From contig JAQWTL010000041.1 of the NCBI GenBank assembly GCA_029242715.1, positions 1 through 64,000 on the forward strand: a stretch of 64,000 bases of DNA. The letters run 5' to 3'. Positions within the stretch are counted from its first letter, which is position 1. Every line of letters begins with the position of its first letter. Origin of the DNA: Phycisphaerales bacterium (GTDB lineage Bacteria > Planctomycetota > Phycisphaerae > Phycisphaerales > SM1A02). The translations under genes and the position numbers were made by a program. The notes below the pieces were generated by a model. That model was not told the origin of the DNA, did no database searches, and saw nothing but the letters and a program-made list of their open reading frames with translations. This document shows positions 43,865 to 52,812 of this stretch, piece by piece.

Positions 43865-43950
43865 TGCGGCTGAGAGGAGTCGAACCTCCACGGGATTTTA
43901 CTCCCACTAGAATCTGAATCTAGCGCGTCTGCCAATTCCGCCACAGCCGC
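43865..43950 (-). tRNA. tRNA-Leu (CAG)
   Basis: On the minus strand the acceptor is GCGGCTG pairing with CAGCCGC, discriminator A. The anticodon loop is TTCAGAT within CTAGA/TCTAG, giving CAG. The long variable arm (TGGGAGTAAAATCCCG) and T arm GGAGG/CCTCT-type with TTCGACT mark a class II Leu tRNA. CCA is not encoded. Confidence 0.95.
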
Positions 43951-44089
43951 AATGATTGGGCGAAGCGAGACATGGTAGCCAGTGGTTCGCAGGCTGCCTA
44001 GTTCAAGGGCAGAGGGGGCTTTCAGGAGGCTGTTGCTTTGACTCAAAATGGAGGCCCCTGCAGGTCCATTCGGAGAATAGAATGGCCGT

Positions 44090-45310
44090 ATGACATCAGG
44101 CCAGCAACAGATTTACCTGGATGCCAATGCCACGACTCAGCCACTGCCAGTGGTTCTGGATGCAATGCATCGAATCATGACCGATGTCTGGGCAAACCCT
44201 TCGAGCATTCATCGTGCAGGTCAGTTGGCCCGTCGTGAAGTGGACGAAGCACGCGAGCATGTCTGCAACTTGATCGGAGCTCGGGACTCGGAAGTGATAT
44301 TCACCAGTGGTGGTACCGAGTCAATCAATACATCACTTCGGTCTCTGGCACGCTGGAGAAAGAAGCGGTTGATCCTGACGTCAGCTATCGAGCACTCAGC
44401 AGTTCGAGAGCAGCTTGAGGATCTTGAGGCGACAGAAGACGTCGAGATTGTTGACCTGCAGCATGATGATGGTGGTGTCATTCAAGTGGATCATCTTGAT
44501 TCGATCATCAGGGAACGTGAAGAGGAGATTTCCTTTGTCACGGTCATGTGGGCTAATAATGAAACCGGGGTGATCCAGCCCATCCACGAGATTGGCAATA
44601 GATGCCGAGATGCAGGCATTCCTTTTCACAGTGATGCCACGCAGTGGGTCGGCAAGATGCCTGTGAATCTCGCAGAGACACCAGTGGACATGATCTCATT
44701 TGCAGGGCACAAGTTCCATGGCCCCAAGGGATCTGGAGTTCTGTGGTTGCGTGAGGGCCTTCCTCTTCATGCCATGCTTCTGGGTGGTGGTCAGGAACGC
44801 AGACGCCGTGGTGGAACCGAATCTGTTGCGGATATTGTTGGTCTTGGGGTTGCTTGCCACGAAGCCAGCAAATGGATCCAGGGCGATGGCTACAAGAAGA
44901 TGTTCACGATTCGTGACAGCTTTGAAGCAAAGATGCAGTCGGAGGTTCCGGTTTGCTGCGTCAATGCAAAATCCTATGAACGTCTCTGGTCGACTTCGAA
45001 CATCGGGTTCCCGGATGTGGAAGCTGAACTCATGCTTCTTGGCCTCTCAGAGGCAGGACTGTGTGCATCAGCTGGTTCAGCGTGTTCCTCGGGAGCCTTG
45101 AAGGAATCAAGCGTGATTGGCGCAATCGGCCGGCAACCCTGCCATGTCGATGATCAGCCGTATGGATCTGTCCGGTTCAGTATTGATCGCACCATGGATG
45201 CAGGTACCCTGGATTCGGCAGCCGGAACCATTCGCAACGTATACGAGAGGTTTCATGGACTGGTCCCCAAGGCTGATTGGCCCTTGTCGGCAGACAAGGC
45301 AAGCACATGA
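44090..45310 (+). CDS. Cysteine desulfurase (NifS/IscS type)
   Basis: PLP enzyme moving sulfur from cysteine to an Fe-S or tRNA acceptor. 406 residues. IYLDANATTQPLP and SIHRAGQLARREVDEAR open the fold; FTSGGTESINTSL binds PLP; the PLP lysine is in SFAGHKFHGPKG; and the catalytic Cys loop is SAGSACSSGALKESSV, with the NifS-like short loop. GGGQERRRRGGTES matches the conserved RSGT segment. The scaffold gene (iscU/nifU) is not adjacent, so which assembly system it serves is unclear. Confidence 0.9.
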   Translation: MTSGQQQIYLDANATTQPLPVVLDAMHRIMTDVWANPSSIHRAGQLARREVDEAREHVCNLIGARDSEVIFTSGGTESINTSLRSLARWRKKRLILTSAIEHSAVREQLEDLEATEDVEIVDLQHDDGGVIQVDHLDSIIREREEEISFVTVMWANNETGVIQPIHEIGNRCRDAGIPFHSDATQWVGKMPVNLAETPVDMISFAGHKFHGPKGSGVLWLREGLPLHAMLLGGGQERRRRGGTESVADIVGLGVACHEASKWIQGDGYKKMFTIRDSFEAKMQSEVPVCCVNAKSYERLWSTSNIGFPDVEAELMLLGLSEAGLCASAGSACSSGALKESSVIGAIGRQPCHVDDQPYGSVRFSIDRTMDAGTLDSAAGTIRNVYERFHGLVPKADWPLSADKAST

Positions 45311-45422
45311 ACATGGCCAGGTTTGCGGCTGTCCTGCTGTTTCTACCTCGTCATTGAAGGTCTGCTGGCGTATCGCTCCACAGCTTGTTGCCGCCTGCAT
45401 GCAGCGTTAGACTCCGCTCTGG

Positions 45423-45495
45423 GCCCTGTTAGCTCAGTTGGCAGAGCAGCTGACTCTTAATCAGCCGGTCGTAGGTTCGAATCCTACACAGGGCA
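45423..45495 (+). tRNA. tRNA-Lys (CTT)
   Basis: Acceptor GCCCTGT pairs with ACAGGGC; D arm GCTC/GAGC; anticodon stem CTGA/TCAG with loop CTCTTAA (CTT); T arm GTAGG/CCTAC with TTCGAAT. Discriminator A; CCA not encoded. Confidence 0.95.
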
Positions 45496-45551
45496 TTGTC
45501 AGATACGTGAACACATGGGAGTTGACGCTCCTTTGAAATGGAGTTGGACGA

Positions 45552-45668
45552 ATGAACGAGTCAACACAGCATCCACTGCGAATACTCGCCTTCGTGGCCA
45601 TCCTCGGGACACTGATCGTGACCTTGATTCTGCTGGTCCAGGTCTTCACGGATGGCATTCTTGGTTGA
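45552..45668 (+). CDS. Small single-pass membrane protein (38 residues)
   Basis: Starts with MNESTQHPLRI, then one hydrophobic helix (ILAFVAILGTLIVTLILLVQ), and ends in VFTDGILG. GGAG lies nine bases upstream of the ATG, so translation is plausible. No homologue is recognised. It could be a regulatory micropeptide or a chance ORF; the clean helix with a proper ribosome site favours a real gene. Confidence 0.5.
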   Translation: MNESTQHPLRILAFVAILGTLIVTLILLVQVFTDGILG

Positions 45669-45863
45669 CCATTTGTGAATGAAACAACAAGTTTTCGGAA
45701 TCGTCTTTTTCCCCGAAGTGCTTGTGTGCCAAGCATTTTCAGAAAACCAATTCTTGTTGTGCATCAAAGTCATTGAATAGACAGGTAATCCACAGGAATC
45801 TTCCCGTGTGGCGTACTAGCATGAAGTCATCGCCGATAGTGGCGATCACCATGAGGGCTGGCC

Positions 45864-46097
45864 ATGCCAACTGGGACCATTACACGGTTCTTCAAGAAGC
45901 AAGGCTACGGGTACATCACTCCAGATGACAATGATGGTGACTACGTCGTGACTCTCGACGAGGTATCCGCCCACATCTCCACTCAGATCTCCGAAGGCCT
46001 CCGAGTACAGTTTGAAGAGGATGAGGGGGCCATGGGTCTGAAAGCTACGAATGTGATTGTCCTTGCTGATCAGGCAGTTGAGCTGTTGCAGGTTTGA
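45864..46097 (+). CDS. Divergent cold-shock-like small protein
   Basis: 77 residues resembling a cold-shock fold: MPTGTITRFFKKQGYGYITPDDNDGDYVVTLDEV. In standard members the RNP motifs read KGFGFI and VFVH; here they are QGYGYI and YVVT. Aromatic positions are partly kept, so single-stranded nucleic acid binding is possible, but VT instead of the usual His and the changed ending (LKATNVIVLADQAVELLQV) make a role uncertain. Lies 90 bases before the ECF sigma gene. Confidence 0.65.
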   Translation: MPTGTITRFFKKQGYGYITPDDNDGDYVVTLDEVSAHISTQISEGLRVQFEEDEGAMGLKATNVIVLADQAVELLQV

Positions 46098-46186
46098 AGC
46101 AGTTCAGGGGGTCGATTCCGACCTCCTGCTCGCATCATGCGATGGTTTGACGGGGTGCCACAGAGTGCTTTGGTACAGTGGCAGTA

Positions 46187-46804
46187 ATGGATGACCGCTA
46201 TCGAGAGCTGCTTCGTACGACGACAACCACGTCTCTGCTGGAAGGATTGTTCAACCCAGATGACGAGGTTGTCTGGCAGGCATTCGACACTCGGTATCGC
46301 CCGATCATCATTGCAGTTGCACGCCGGCTTGGTTTAACAGGTTCTGATGCGGAGGATGTGGCTCAGGAGACTCTGATCCAGTTTGTCCGTGACTATCGTG
46401 CAGGACGTTACCAGCGTGAGCGTGGACGCTTGCGTGGTTGGATTGTGGGCATTGCAAGGCATCGAGTCATCGATATGCAACGATCACGCGGACGCCGCAA
46501 GGAAGTCCCCGGTGCAACAGCCATGGAGCGAATGCCTCAGGACAACGAGATGGAGAAGCTCTGGGACGAGGAACTTGATCGTTCAATTCTGCGACAAGCA
46601 GTTGAGGAGTTGCGAAAGACCACCAAAACCAGTGAGAAGTCCATCTCCGCATTTGAACAAATCGTCTTTGACCGCCGTCCTGTGAATGCCGTAGCTGAGG
46701 ATCTCGGCATGACTCCTCATGACATCTACGTATCACGCAGTCGAATCACAATGAGGTTGCGGGAGATTGCTGAGCGACTTCGTAACTTGTACGAGGCGGA
46801 CTGA
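46187..46804 (+). CDS. ECF-type RNA polymerase sigma factor
   Basis: 205 residues from ATG 46187 (MDDRYRELLR); a GTG at 46178 is an alternative with no clear site. Region 2 is visible in VARRLGLTGSDAEDVAQETLIQFVRDYRAG and RGWIVGIARHRVIDMQRSRGRR; region 4 in VNAVAEDLGMTPHDIYVSRSRITMRLREIAERL. This is the planctomycete type that is followed by a Ser/Thr kinase. The stop codon overlaps the kinase start (ATGA at 46802-46806), so the two are coupled. It probably turns on genes after a signal passed by the kinase. Confidence 0.9.
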   Translation: MDDRYRELLRTTTTTSLLEGLFNPDDEVVWQAFDTRYRPIIIAVARRLGLTGSDAEDVAQETLIQFVRDYRAGRYQRERGRLRGWIVGIARHRVIDMQRSRGRRKEVPGATAMERMPQDNEMEKLWDEELDRSILRQAVEELRKTTKTSEKSISAFEQIVFDRRPVNAVAEDLGMTPHDIYVSRSRITMRLREIAERLRNLYEAD

Positions 46805-49419
46805 TGACTGACGAGCATTCAGCTCGCCCTGATATCGAGCACATCGCGGCATTTGCTCGTGGTGAACTTGATGATCAAAAGATGTGCAAGTTCATCGAAT
46901 CCGACAAGGAGGCGATGGATCTTGTCCGCCAGATCCAGACGGATGACGAGTTTTTGACGCGGCTCGCTGGAGCCTGGTCAGAAGCACCGGATGGAAGTGG
47001 TCGTGCGGCTCCGCCTCCAGCAGACATGGTCCCTGGCTACCGGATTCTTGGTGAATTACATCGTGGTGGACAGGGCACGGTGTACCGTGCCATCCAGGAA
47101 CGGACCAAGCGAACAGTTGCCCTGAAGGTGATGCATGGCGGGGCTTCAGCACCCGCAAAGAGTCGGGCGAGGTTTGCCAGGGAAGTCGAGTTGATCGCCT
47201 CGATGAGGCATCCAAACATCGTCACAGTATTTGATGGCGGAGATCTGCCCGATGGGGGCTGTTTCGTTGCCATGGAGTTCATCCGTGGCGTGCCATTGGT
47301 CCGAGCAGATGCGATAGATCGCCAGATGGATGACCATACAAGGGCTGGTTTGGTAAGGCTGAAGCTGGATCAGATCGCTCGTATCTGTGATGCCGTTCAG
47401 TACGCCCATCTCCGTGGAATCATTCATCGTGATCTCAAGCCGGGCAATATCTTGATCGATCGAAATGGTGAGCCAAAGGTTCTTGATTTCGGGGTCGCAA
47501 AGGTACTGGGTTCCCAAGATGCAGCAGACATGACACTCACGGGGGAGTTCGTAGGTACGTTTGCCTATGCGGCCCCAGAGCAGGTGTCCGGTTCTTCAGA
47601 CGACATTGATACTCGTTGCGATATCTACGCACTTGGTGTCGTGATGTATGAGATGCTGACAGGTCGATTTCCTTATGACATCTCAGGTCCGATGTCACAG
47701 ACCATCAAGAACATCAGTGAGACGGATCCAGTTCCAGCATCACGTGTTGCAGAGGGACTCGATAATGAAATTGATGCCATCGTTGCCACAGCAATGGCCA
47801 AATCTTCTGATCGTCGCTACCAGTCGGCTGGCAGCCTTGCTGCGGATGTTCGTCGTTACCTGGCTGGTGAGCCTATTGAGGCAAGACGTGACAGCACCGG
47901 GTATTTGCTGGCAAAGTTGGCGAAAAGGCACCGTGGTCCGATTACGTTGGCGTGTGTGCTGGTACTGGCTCTGGTCGGATTGTCGATCTGGATGTCCTTG
48001 CTTTATGTCCGTGCAGCCAAAGCTGAAAAAGAGGCAGAGGCTGGATTGAACGCAGCACTCGTTGAGGCAGACAAACGTGCTTCTGTGATCGAGGTGTTTA
48101 CGGACATGATCGAGGCAAATCGTCCAGAAAGAGGCGAAAGCATCGCAGGGCGTGAGCCGACGATTCGGGAGATGCTTGACCTTGCTGCGAGCACCGTTGA
48201 ACACCGAGCAATCGGTCGTCCCGATATCGTTGCGGCCATCCAGTTGGCCATTGGCCGCAGCTACCTCAGCCTTGGGCTCCCGGAGGAGGCCAGGCAACAG
48301 GCAGAAGGCGCGCAGGAGATCGCCAGGCAACTTGATTCATCGTCACAGCAGATTGCTGATTCAGAGGAACTGCTGGGATGGTTGGCGAATCTCAATAAGA
48401 ATTATGACGAAGCCATTGAACGTTTCACGAAGGTGCTGCAGATCCGGGAATCTGCAAATCCGGCAGATCCTGTTCTGGTGGCGAAAGCATTGCTTGCGAT
48501 TGCAGGCGTGGAATATTCCCTGAAACATTTCGAACGTTCGCTGGCACTAGTTGATGAAGGGCTTGCCGTGCTCGGCGAAGCTGGTGTGAATGATTTGAGC
48601 CTGACAGTCAAGTTGCTCAACCACAAGACAAGGTTGTTCTTCTTCTGGCCCAGGGACAGTGCACTTGAAAGCAAGCGAGACATGGACAATGCCCAGCAGA
48701 TTGCTCTGACTGCCCAGGAGCTCTGCGAGGACCAGGGAATGGATGTTCCTGATCTCATTACGCCGTTGAACAATCTGGCAATGATTGCCAAGAGTCGGGC
48801 TGAACTGGAGTTGGCAGAGGAACAGATGCGAGAGGCGCTTCGACTCTGTCAGCGGTTCTATCCATCGAATCATCTCCGAATCGCCGGAATGCATCGCAAT
48901 CTCGGTCTGGTTCGACAGGATCGTGGCAACCATGTGATGGCGGAACAGGACTTTGAACAGGCCGTCAAGATCTACAGGACCCATCCCGGGCCAACTCCTC
49001 GGACGTATCTGGCTCGATCCCTCGTGCCGCTGGGTGTGTCCCGAATTGAAGTTGGTGATTATCCAGCCGCACGTGACTCTGCTCGAGAATCAATTGTGAT
49101 CCTTCGTGAATTGAATCCGGGGAACAATTTGCGTTTGGGATTAGCGTTGGCGCTTGAAGGCGCAGCACTGGTCGAACTCGGAGATTTTCAGGCTGCTATC
49201 GCGCCGCTTCTGGAAGCCTATGACGCGCTTGTGACCGCTGAACTGGATGGTCAGAGCCAGAAGGTAGCGAGAGATCCCAAACTCAAATGCATGAGGGATC
49301 TTGTGCGAGCGTACGAGGGCCTTTCGATGCCTGAAGAGGCAGGGTCTTGGCGAGGTCGACTTGATGTTGCACGCAAGAAAGCTGGCAACGCCAACCGATT
49401 GGATGAGCCGAGCCAATGA
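46804..49419 (+). CDS. Membrane Ser/Thr protein kinase with TPR-like C-terminus
   Basis: 871 residues. Order: ~70 residues of anti-sigma-like/helical start (IEHIAAFARGELDDQKM), kinase domain (~78-350) with glycine loop LGELHRGGQGTVYRA, K108 in VALKVMH, HRDLKPGNIL (D210) and DFG (D228), one membrane helix (~379-402, ITLACVLVLALVGLSIWMS), then ~450 residues of TPR-like repeats, e.g. AIQLAIGRSYLSLGLPEEARQQ. Pkn-type planctomycete kinase. Its start overlaps the ECF sigma stop and its stop overlaps the start of the rsmB-like gene, so the three are one translationally coupled unit. Confidence 0.93.
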   Translation: MTDEHSARPDIEHIAAFARGELDDQKMCKFIESDKEAMDLVRQIQTDDEFLTRLAGAWSEAPDGSGRAAPPPADMVPGYRILGELHRGGQGTVYRAIQERTKRTVALKVMHGGASAPAKSRARFAREVELIASMRHPNIVTVFDGGDLPDGGCFVAMEFIRGVPLVRADAIDRQMDDHTRAGLVRLKLDQIARICDAVQYAHLRGIIHRDLKPGNILIDRNGEPKVLDFGVAKVLGSQDAADMTLTGEFVGTFAYAAPEQVSGSSDDIDTRCDIYALGVVMYEMLTGRFPYDISGPMSQTIKNISETDPVPASRVAEGLDNEIDAIVATAMAKSSDRRYQSAGSLAADVRRYLAGEPIEARRDSTGYLLAKLAKRHRGPITLACVLVLALVGLSIWMSLLYVRAAKAEKEAEAGLNAALVEADKRASVIEVFTDMIEANRPERGESIAGREPTIREMLDLAASTVEHRAIGRPDIVAAIQLAIGRSYLSLGLPEEARQQAEGAQEIARQLDSSSQQIADSEELLGWLANLNKNYDEAIERFTKVLQIRESANPADPVLVAKALLAIAGVEYSLKHFERSLALVDEGLAVLGEAGVNDLSLTVKLLNHKTRLFFFWPRDSALESKRDMDNAQQIALTAQELCEDQGMDVPDLITPLNNLAMIAKSRAELELAEEQMREALRLCQRFYPSNHLRIAGMHRNLGLVRQDRGNHVMAEQDFEQAVKIYRTHPGPTPRTYLARSLVPLGVSRIEVGDYPAARDSARESIVILRELNPGNNLRLGLALALEGAALVELGDFQAAIAPLLEAYDALVTAELDGQSQKVARDPKLKCMRDLVRAYEGLSMPEEAGSWRGRLDVARKKAGNANRLDEPSQ

Positions 49420-50384
49420 GCAACGCGCCTCTGTCGGCCAGTTGGAAGGATCTTCCATCAGAATTCCTGCAGCGACTGCCGGGGATTCTGTGTCCGGAGG
49501 ATCTTGCCTGCTTCAGACAATTTACAGAACAGCCTCGCTCATTATCCGCTCGCATTACGGATCATCATTTGAGCCTTCAGGAAGCGCAGTTGGAGTTGGA
49601 GCGATCGGGCTTTTCGGTCCAGGCAATTGACTGGATGCCGGAAGCCATGTTGCTGTCACCTCCAGATCGAAGGCTCATCCAGGAGACCATGATTCATGGC
49701 AGTGGAGGGATGTTGATCCAATCATTGTCCAGCATGGCAGCTGTTGAAGCCTTGGATGTCATGCCTGGGCATGATGTGCTGGATTGTTGTGCCGCACCAG
49801 GTGGCAAGGCATCACTCATCAGATTTCGTCAGCAAGGCCAGGGAATCCTTGTTGCCAATGACCTGAGTCGGCGACGCATCCAGAAGATGCAACGGCTCTT
49901 CGGGCAGATTCACGTCGAGGGAGTCGATGTGCATATGCAATCAGCCGAGACGTTGGGGGGATCGCACGCAACGTGTTTTGATCGCGTTCTGCTGGATGCG
50001 CCATGCAGTGGGGAAGGTCGCTTTCGACTTGAGTCGCCTTCTACTTGGAATGATTGGGAGCCTGGCAAGATTCGCCGACTGGCAAAGTTGCAGCAAAGAC
50101 TTCTGCGATCAGCGTTGCGTACTCTGCGACCGGATGGCGTTCTCGTGTATTCCACGTGCACTTTGGCTCCGGAAGAAAATGAAGTGGTGGTATCCAGGAT
50201 TTTGAATAATCCACCATTCCCCATAGCGATCGAGCCAGTCGAGGTTGACTGCCCCGGTCGTCGACCAGCTCTTTTGGAATGGAAAGAGCAACAATTGTCT
50301 GGCGATATACAGCATGCGATGCGAATCATTCCTGAGGATGGGATGACGCCATTCTTCATTGCAAAGCTCAGGCGGATCTCATGA
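49416..50384 (+). CDS. RsmB/NSUN-family RNA 5-methylcytosine methyltransferase
   Basis: 322 residues. S-adenosylmethionine motif DVLDCCAAPGGKASLI, then DAPCSGEGRFRLES and STCTLAPEENEVVVS, which hold the two catalytic Cys of RsmB/NOP2/NSUN enzymes. Methylates a cytosine in 16S or other RNA. Shorter than RsmB (~430) because the N-terminal NusB-like domain is missing; so a different RNA target is possible. ATG 49416 overlaps the kinase stop (ATGA). Coupling to a kinase and sigma factor is unusual. A terminator follows at 50424. Confidence 0.88.
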   Translation: MSNAPLSASWKDLPSEFLQRLPGILCPEDLACFRQFTEQPRSLSARITDHHLSLQEAQLELERSGFSVQAIDWMPEAMLLSPPDRRLIQETMIHGSGGMLIQSLSSMAAVEALDVMPGHDVLDCCAAPGGKASLIRFRQQGQGILVANDLSRRRIQKMQRLFGQIHVEGVDVHMQSAETLGGSHATCFDRVLLDAPCSGEGRFRLESPSTWNDWEPGKIRRLAKLQQRLLRSALRTLRPDGVLVYSTCTLAPEENEVVVSRILNNPPFPIAIEPVEVDCPGRRPALLEWKEQQLSGDIQHAMRIIPEDGMTPFFIAKLRRIS

Positions 50385-50423
50385 GGACGCAATCTGGGCC
50401 GAAAGCATTGATCCTCAATAAAA

Positions 50424-50455
50424 GAAGCACGCACCCCAGTTGAGGTGCGTGCTTC
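50424..50455. terminator. Bidirectional terminator
   Basis: 12-bp stem GAAGCACGCACC with GGTGCGTGCTTC, loop CCAGTTGA. A T run is better on the minus strand (TTTTATT), so it mainly ends the PAPG-CTERM transcript while also closing the methyltransferase gene. Confidence 0.85.
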
Positions 50456-50510
50456 GTCTTAAAGCCCGTTGCTCTGACACATCAAGGTATCGGAGCAATC
50501 GTAAATCCAA

Positions 50511-51023
50511 TCATCTTCGCCGGCGTCTACCAGTTGAGAGACCAGCCAGTGCCAGGAGCCCCAGCACTCCAGGTGCTGGAACAGCAGGGGCGTTGAAGCC
50601 ATCGCTGCCGGAACTGATTTTGCCTTCGGTTGAAGGTGGGACAGGTGACAGGAAGCCGCGTGCCGATTCAATTGAATTGAAATAGTTGCTGCTGCTGACG
50701 ATGTCGCCTTCAAAGATGCCAAGATCTTCAATTCCAGTCCCATTCACTGGGGTATTTGAAATGATGGCAAGTTTTGTAACCGTAGTGATCGAGTCGAAAT
50801 CAAACGAACCATTGATCGTCAGCCCCAGTTCCTTGTCGATAGGAATTGGTGAGAACATGTTCTTCTCATCTTCCTCATCGTCTTGGTTCGTATGGGCCAT
50901 TGGTGTAATCAATGGCTTTGTGCCTCCATCGAATTGTGATGAAGTAACAGCAAGTGCTGAGCTTGCGAGAAAGCCAGTTGCGATGGAGATGCTCAGCATA
51001 GTTGTCATGGATTGAACAGTCAT
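50511..51023 (-). CDS. PAPG-CTERM secreted protein coupled to the HTH-TPR regulator
   Basis: 170 residues, function unknown. Signal peptide MTVQSMTTMLSISIATGFLASSALAV, an acidic stretch NQDDEEDEKNMFSP, and the tail PAVPAPGVLGLLALAGLSTG followed by five arginines. It is shorter than and not clearly homologous to the two genes at the window start outside the tail. The ATG is preceded by GAAAGGAGG, which overlaps the TGA of the upstream HTH-TPR gene; the coding parts are 14 bases apart. This layout suggests the regulator and its surface protein are made together. Confidence 0.85.
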   Translation of the reverse strand: MTVQSMTTMLSISIATGFLASSALAVTSSQFDGGTKPLITPMAHTNQDDEEDEKNMFSPIPIDKELGLTINGSFDFDSITTVTKLAIISNTPVNGTGIEDLGIFEGDIVSSSNYFNSIESARGFLSPVPPSTEGKISSGSDGFNAPAVPAPGVLGLLALAGLSTGRRRRR

Positions 51024-51037
51024 GGTGAAACCTCCTT

Positions 51038-52282
51038 TCAGCTTGCGTTGACCACGCAGGCATTTTCAAGCATGTCCCAGCCCGTCTCGCGGAACTGAGG
51101 GAACCTGCCCATTGTGCCTGTGATCATCTTGATGTCATCTGAGTCGATGGTCATGCGTAGTGGCTGGCCAGTCCATCCGATGAATCGTCGATGGCCCGCG
51201 TACTGCATCGAGAACACGCGTTCTCGCATCGCCCAGTTGTCGAGAATATTTGCAATTTCATCTGCCTTGTTGGTGAACATGGCCATGAACCTCTGGAGAT
51301 CACGCTCATCGGAGACATGACGCAGAGTGATGTTGCATCCGAAAATGCACCACCAGCCGTAGCTTTCAAGATCATCACCACTGATTGTCTGAGGATCGAT
51401 TGCCTCATTGAGACAATCCGTGATCTCAGCAAGCGCTTCCCGGCAGTCCATCTTGCCTAGCAGGACATTTGCTTCAAGCAGCCCACCATGGCAGGTCCTG
51501 GCAATTCCATTGAGATGGTTGCCGAGGGCCGGGGCCAGTGTTTCGAACTGGGAAGCAGCTTCTTCCAGATATCGCTGGCAGATTTTGGCATGCCTTGTGG
51601 CATGGAGGGGTTCGGTGTCGATGAGTCGACGGTGTGTATGGCCTAGAACGTAATGGCTGAAGGCATTGGTCCGACGATCTCGATCATTCTCAGGCGGGGA
51701 GGCCTTGAAGTGATCGATCAGATCAATGGCCGTTGTCCGGGCTTCAGTCAGATGCCAAAGCACGTAGTAGGCATTCGCCAAGTTGCTCTGCAGCAACCGA
51801 CGCATGTCATCAGACACGGGGGATTCACGAAGGGCTTCTCGGGCAGCGTCCAACGTTCGATTGAATCGACCCAGGCCGTCCCAGCCACCCAGTTCACGGT
51901 TCCATGCTCTGGCCCGTTCCTCTGGTGAGGTGGCAACGGCTCGTGAACGCACGGCCAAGCGAATCATTTCACGGTAGTCGCCACGACGATAGGCCTCGCC
52001 AGCAAGTGAATCGAGGTCATCAAAGGTCAACTCGTCCGGGTTGTCCAACTTGCTTGAACCAGCAGGAGACCACAAGCACTCTGTGACTTCGCCTACGCTC
52101 CAGTCAAGAACCTCTGACAGAGAGACGATCAGATCGAGCTTGGGGTTCCCGCTTCCGGGAATTAACTTGGTTGGATCTCTCCCAAGTGATTTGGCAAGTT
52201 CCCTGCGGGTCCAACCGCGGTATACCTGCGCGAGATCCAGAAGTCGTTCAAGCCTTCGCCTGCGTTCTTCATTAGTGGACAT
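51038..52282 (-). CDS. HTH-type regulator with TPR-like region
   Basis: 414 residues from ATG 52282 (MSTNEERRRRLERLL). An earlier ATG at 52291 leaves only two bases after the AAGGAG site; the second start has a normal spacing. An XRE-type helix-turn-helix is at ~15-60 (GWTRRELAKSLGRDPTKLI, then LIVSLSEVLDWSVGEV). Residues ~85-350 are repeated helices resembling TPRs (AREALRESPVSDDMRRLLQSNLANAYYVLWHLTEAR). Such HTH-TPR proteins often sense peptides or proteins. Its downstream partner is a PAPG-CTERM gene with a ribosome site that overlaps its stop. Ligand and DNA targets unknown. Confidence 0.75.
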   Translation of the reverse strand: MSTNEERRRRLERLLDLAQVYRGWTRRELAKSLGRDPTKLIPGSGNPKLDLIVSLSEVLDWSVGEVTECLWSPAGSSKLDNPDELTFDDLDSLAGEAYRRGDYREMIRLAVRSRAVATSPEERARAWNRELGGWDGLGRFNRTLDAAREALRESPVSDDMRRLLQSNLANAYYVLWHLTEARTTAIDLIDHFKASPPENDRDRRTNAFSHYVLGHTHRRLIDTEPLHATRHAKICQRYLEEAASQFETLAPALGNHLNGIARTCHGGLLEANVLLGKMDCREALAEITDCLNEAIDPQTISGDDLESYGWWCIFGCNITLRHVSDERDLQRFMAMFTNKADEIANILDNWAMRERVFSMQYAGHRRFIGWTGQPLRMTIDSDDIKMITGTMGRFPQFRETGWDMLENACVVNAS

Positions 52283-52812
52283 TGTTGTCATCTCTCCTTC
52301 CTGTCATGACGCGTCTGGTTTCGGTGGTGTTTGACGCGTGCTCCCTTGTTTCCCGATTCAGCAATATGGTCTCAAATGGCTTGTCTTGAAAAGACTTACC
52401 GTTGACCTCCTTGACTGACGCTACAGGTGCAACCAATCGGGCAAGAAGATATTCGCCAAACTTCTGCCATTCTTAGTTCCATAAGAACAAGGCAAAGCAG
52501 TGGAGATGCGGCCTGGGTTTTCCCTAGTTTGCATTGAACTGCTGCAAATTGTTGCCTGTTCTTCTTCAACTTCAGAATCCTCAGAGGAGTGACTGAATCC
52601 TCAATTCACATCATGGGGGCATTTCAATGTGGGTCTGGCATTCGCTGCCAAAACGCATCCCAATGGCCCTAGGGCACCTCTGAGAGTTCGAGCACCATTC
52701 CCGAGAGGTTCCATGCCAATGTCTTACAAGGGACATCAACACGGGTTTTTTGTAGCAACCTCTTCTCCTCCCCCTCCTCCGTGTTCTTTGGGACGCGGGG
52801 GAACCCCGATAA
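52283..52812 (+). other. Gene-free stretch, possible small RNA locus
   Basis: About 520 bases with no protein-coding frame I trust, between the HTH-TPR gene and a strong plus-strand terminator. It contains TTGACC and TTGACT motifs near 52402-52416, the inverted pair GTTC/GAAC at 52476-52488, and a pyrimidine-rich tract (TCTTCTCCTCCCCCTCCTCC) at 52761-52780. A terminator without an upstream plus-strand gene suggests an RNA gene here, but no known RNA signature (6S, SRP, tmRNA, RNase P) is recognised. Confidence 0.35.

Noticed and set aside
52476-52488. GTTC-CATAA-GAAC inverted pair as a LexA or HTH operator
   Set aside because: Orientation and spacing are opposite to the LexA box pattern; a single short palindrome is expected by chance in this length.
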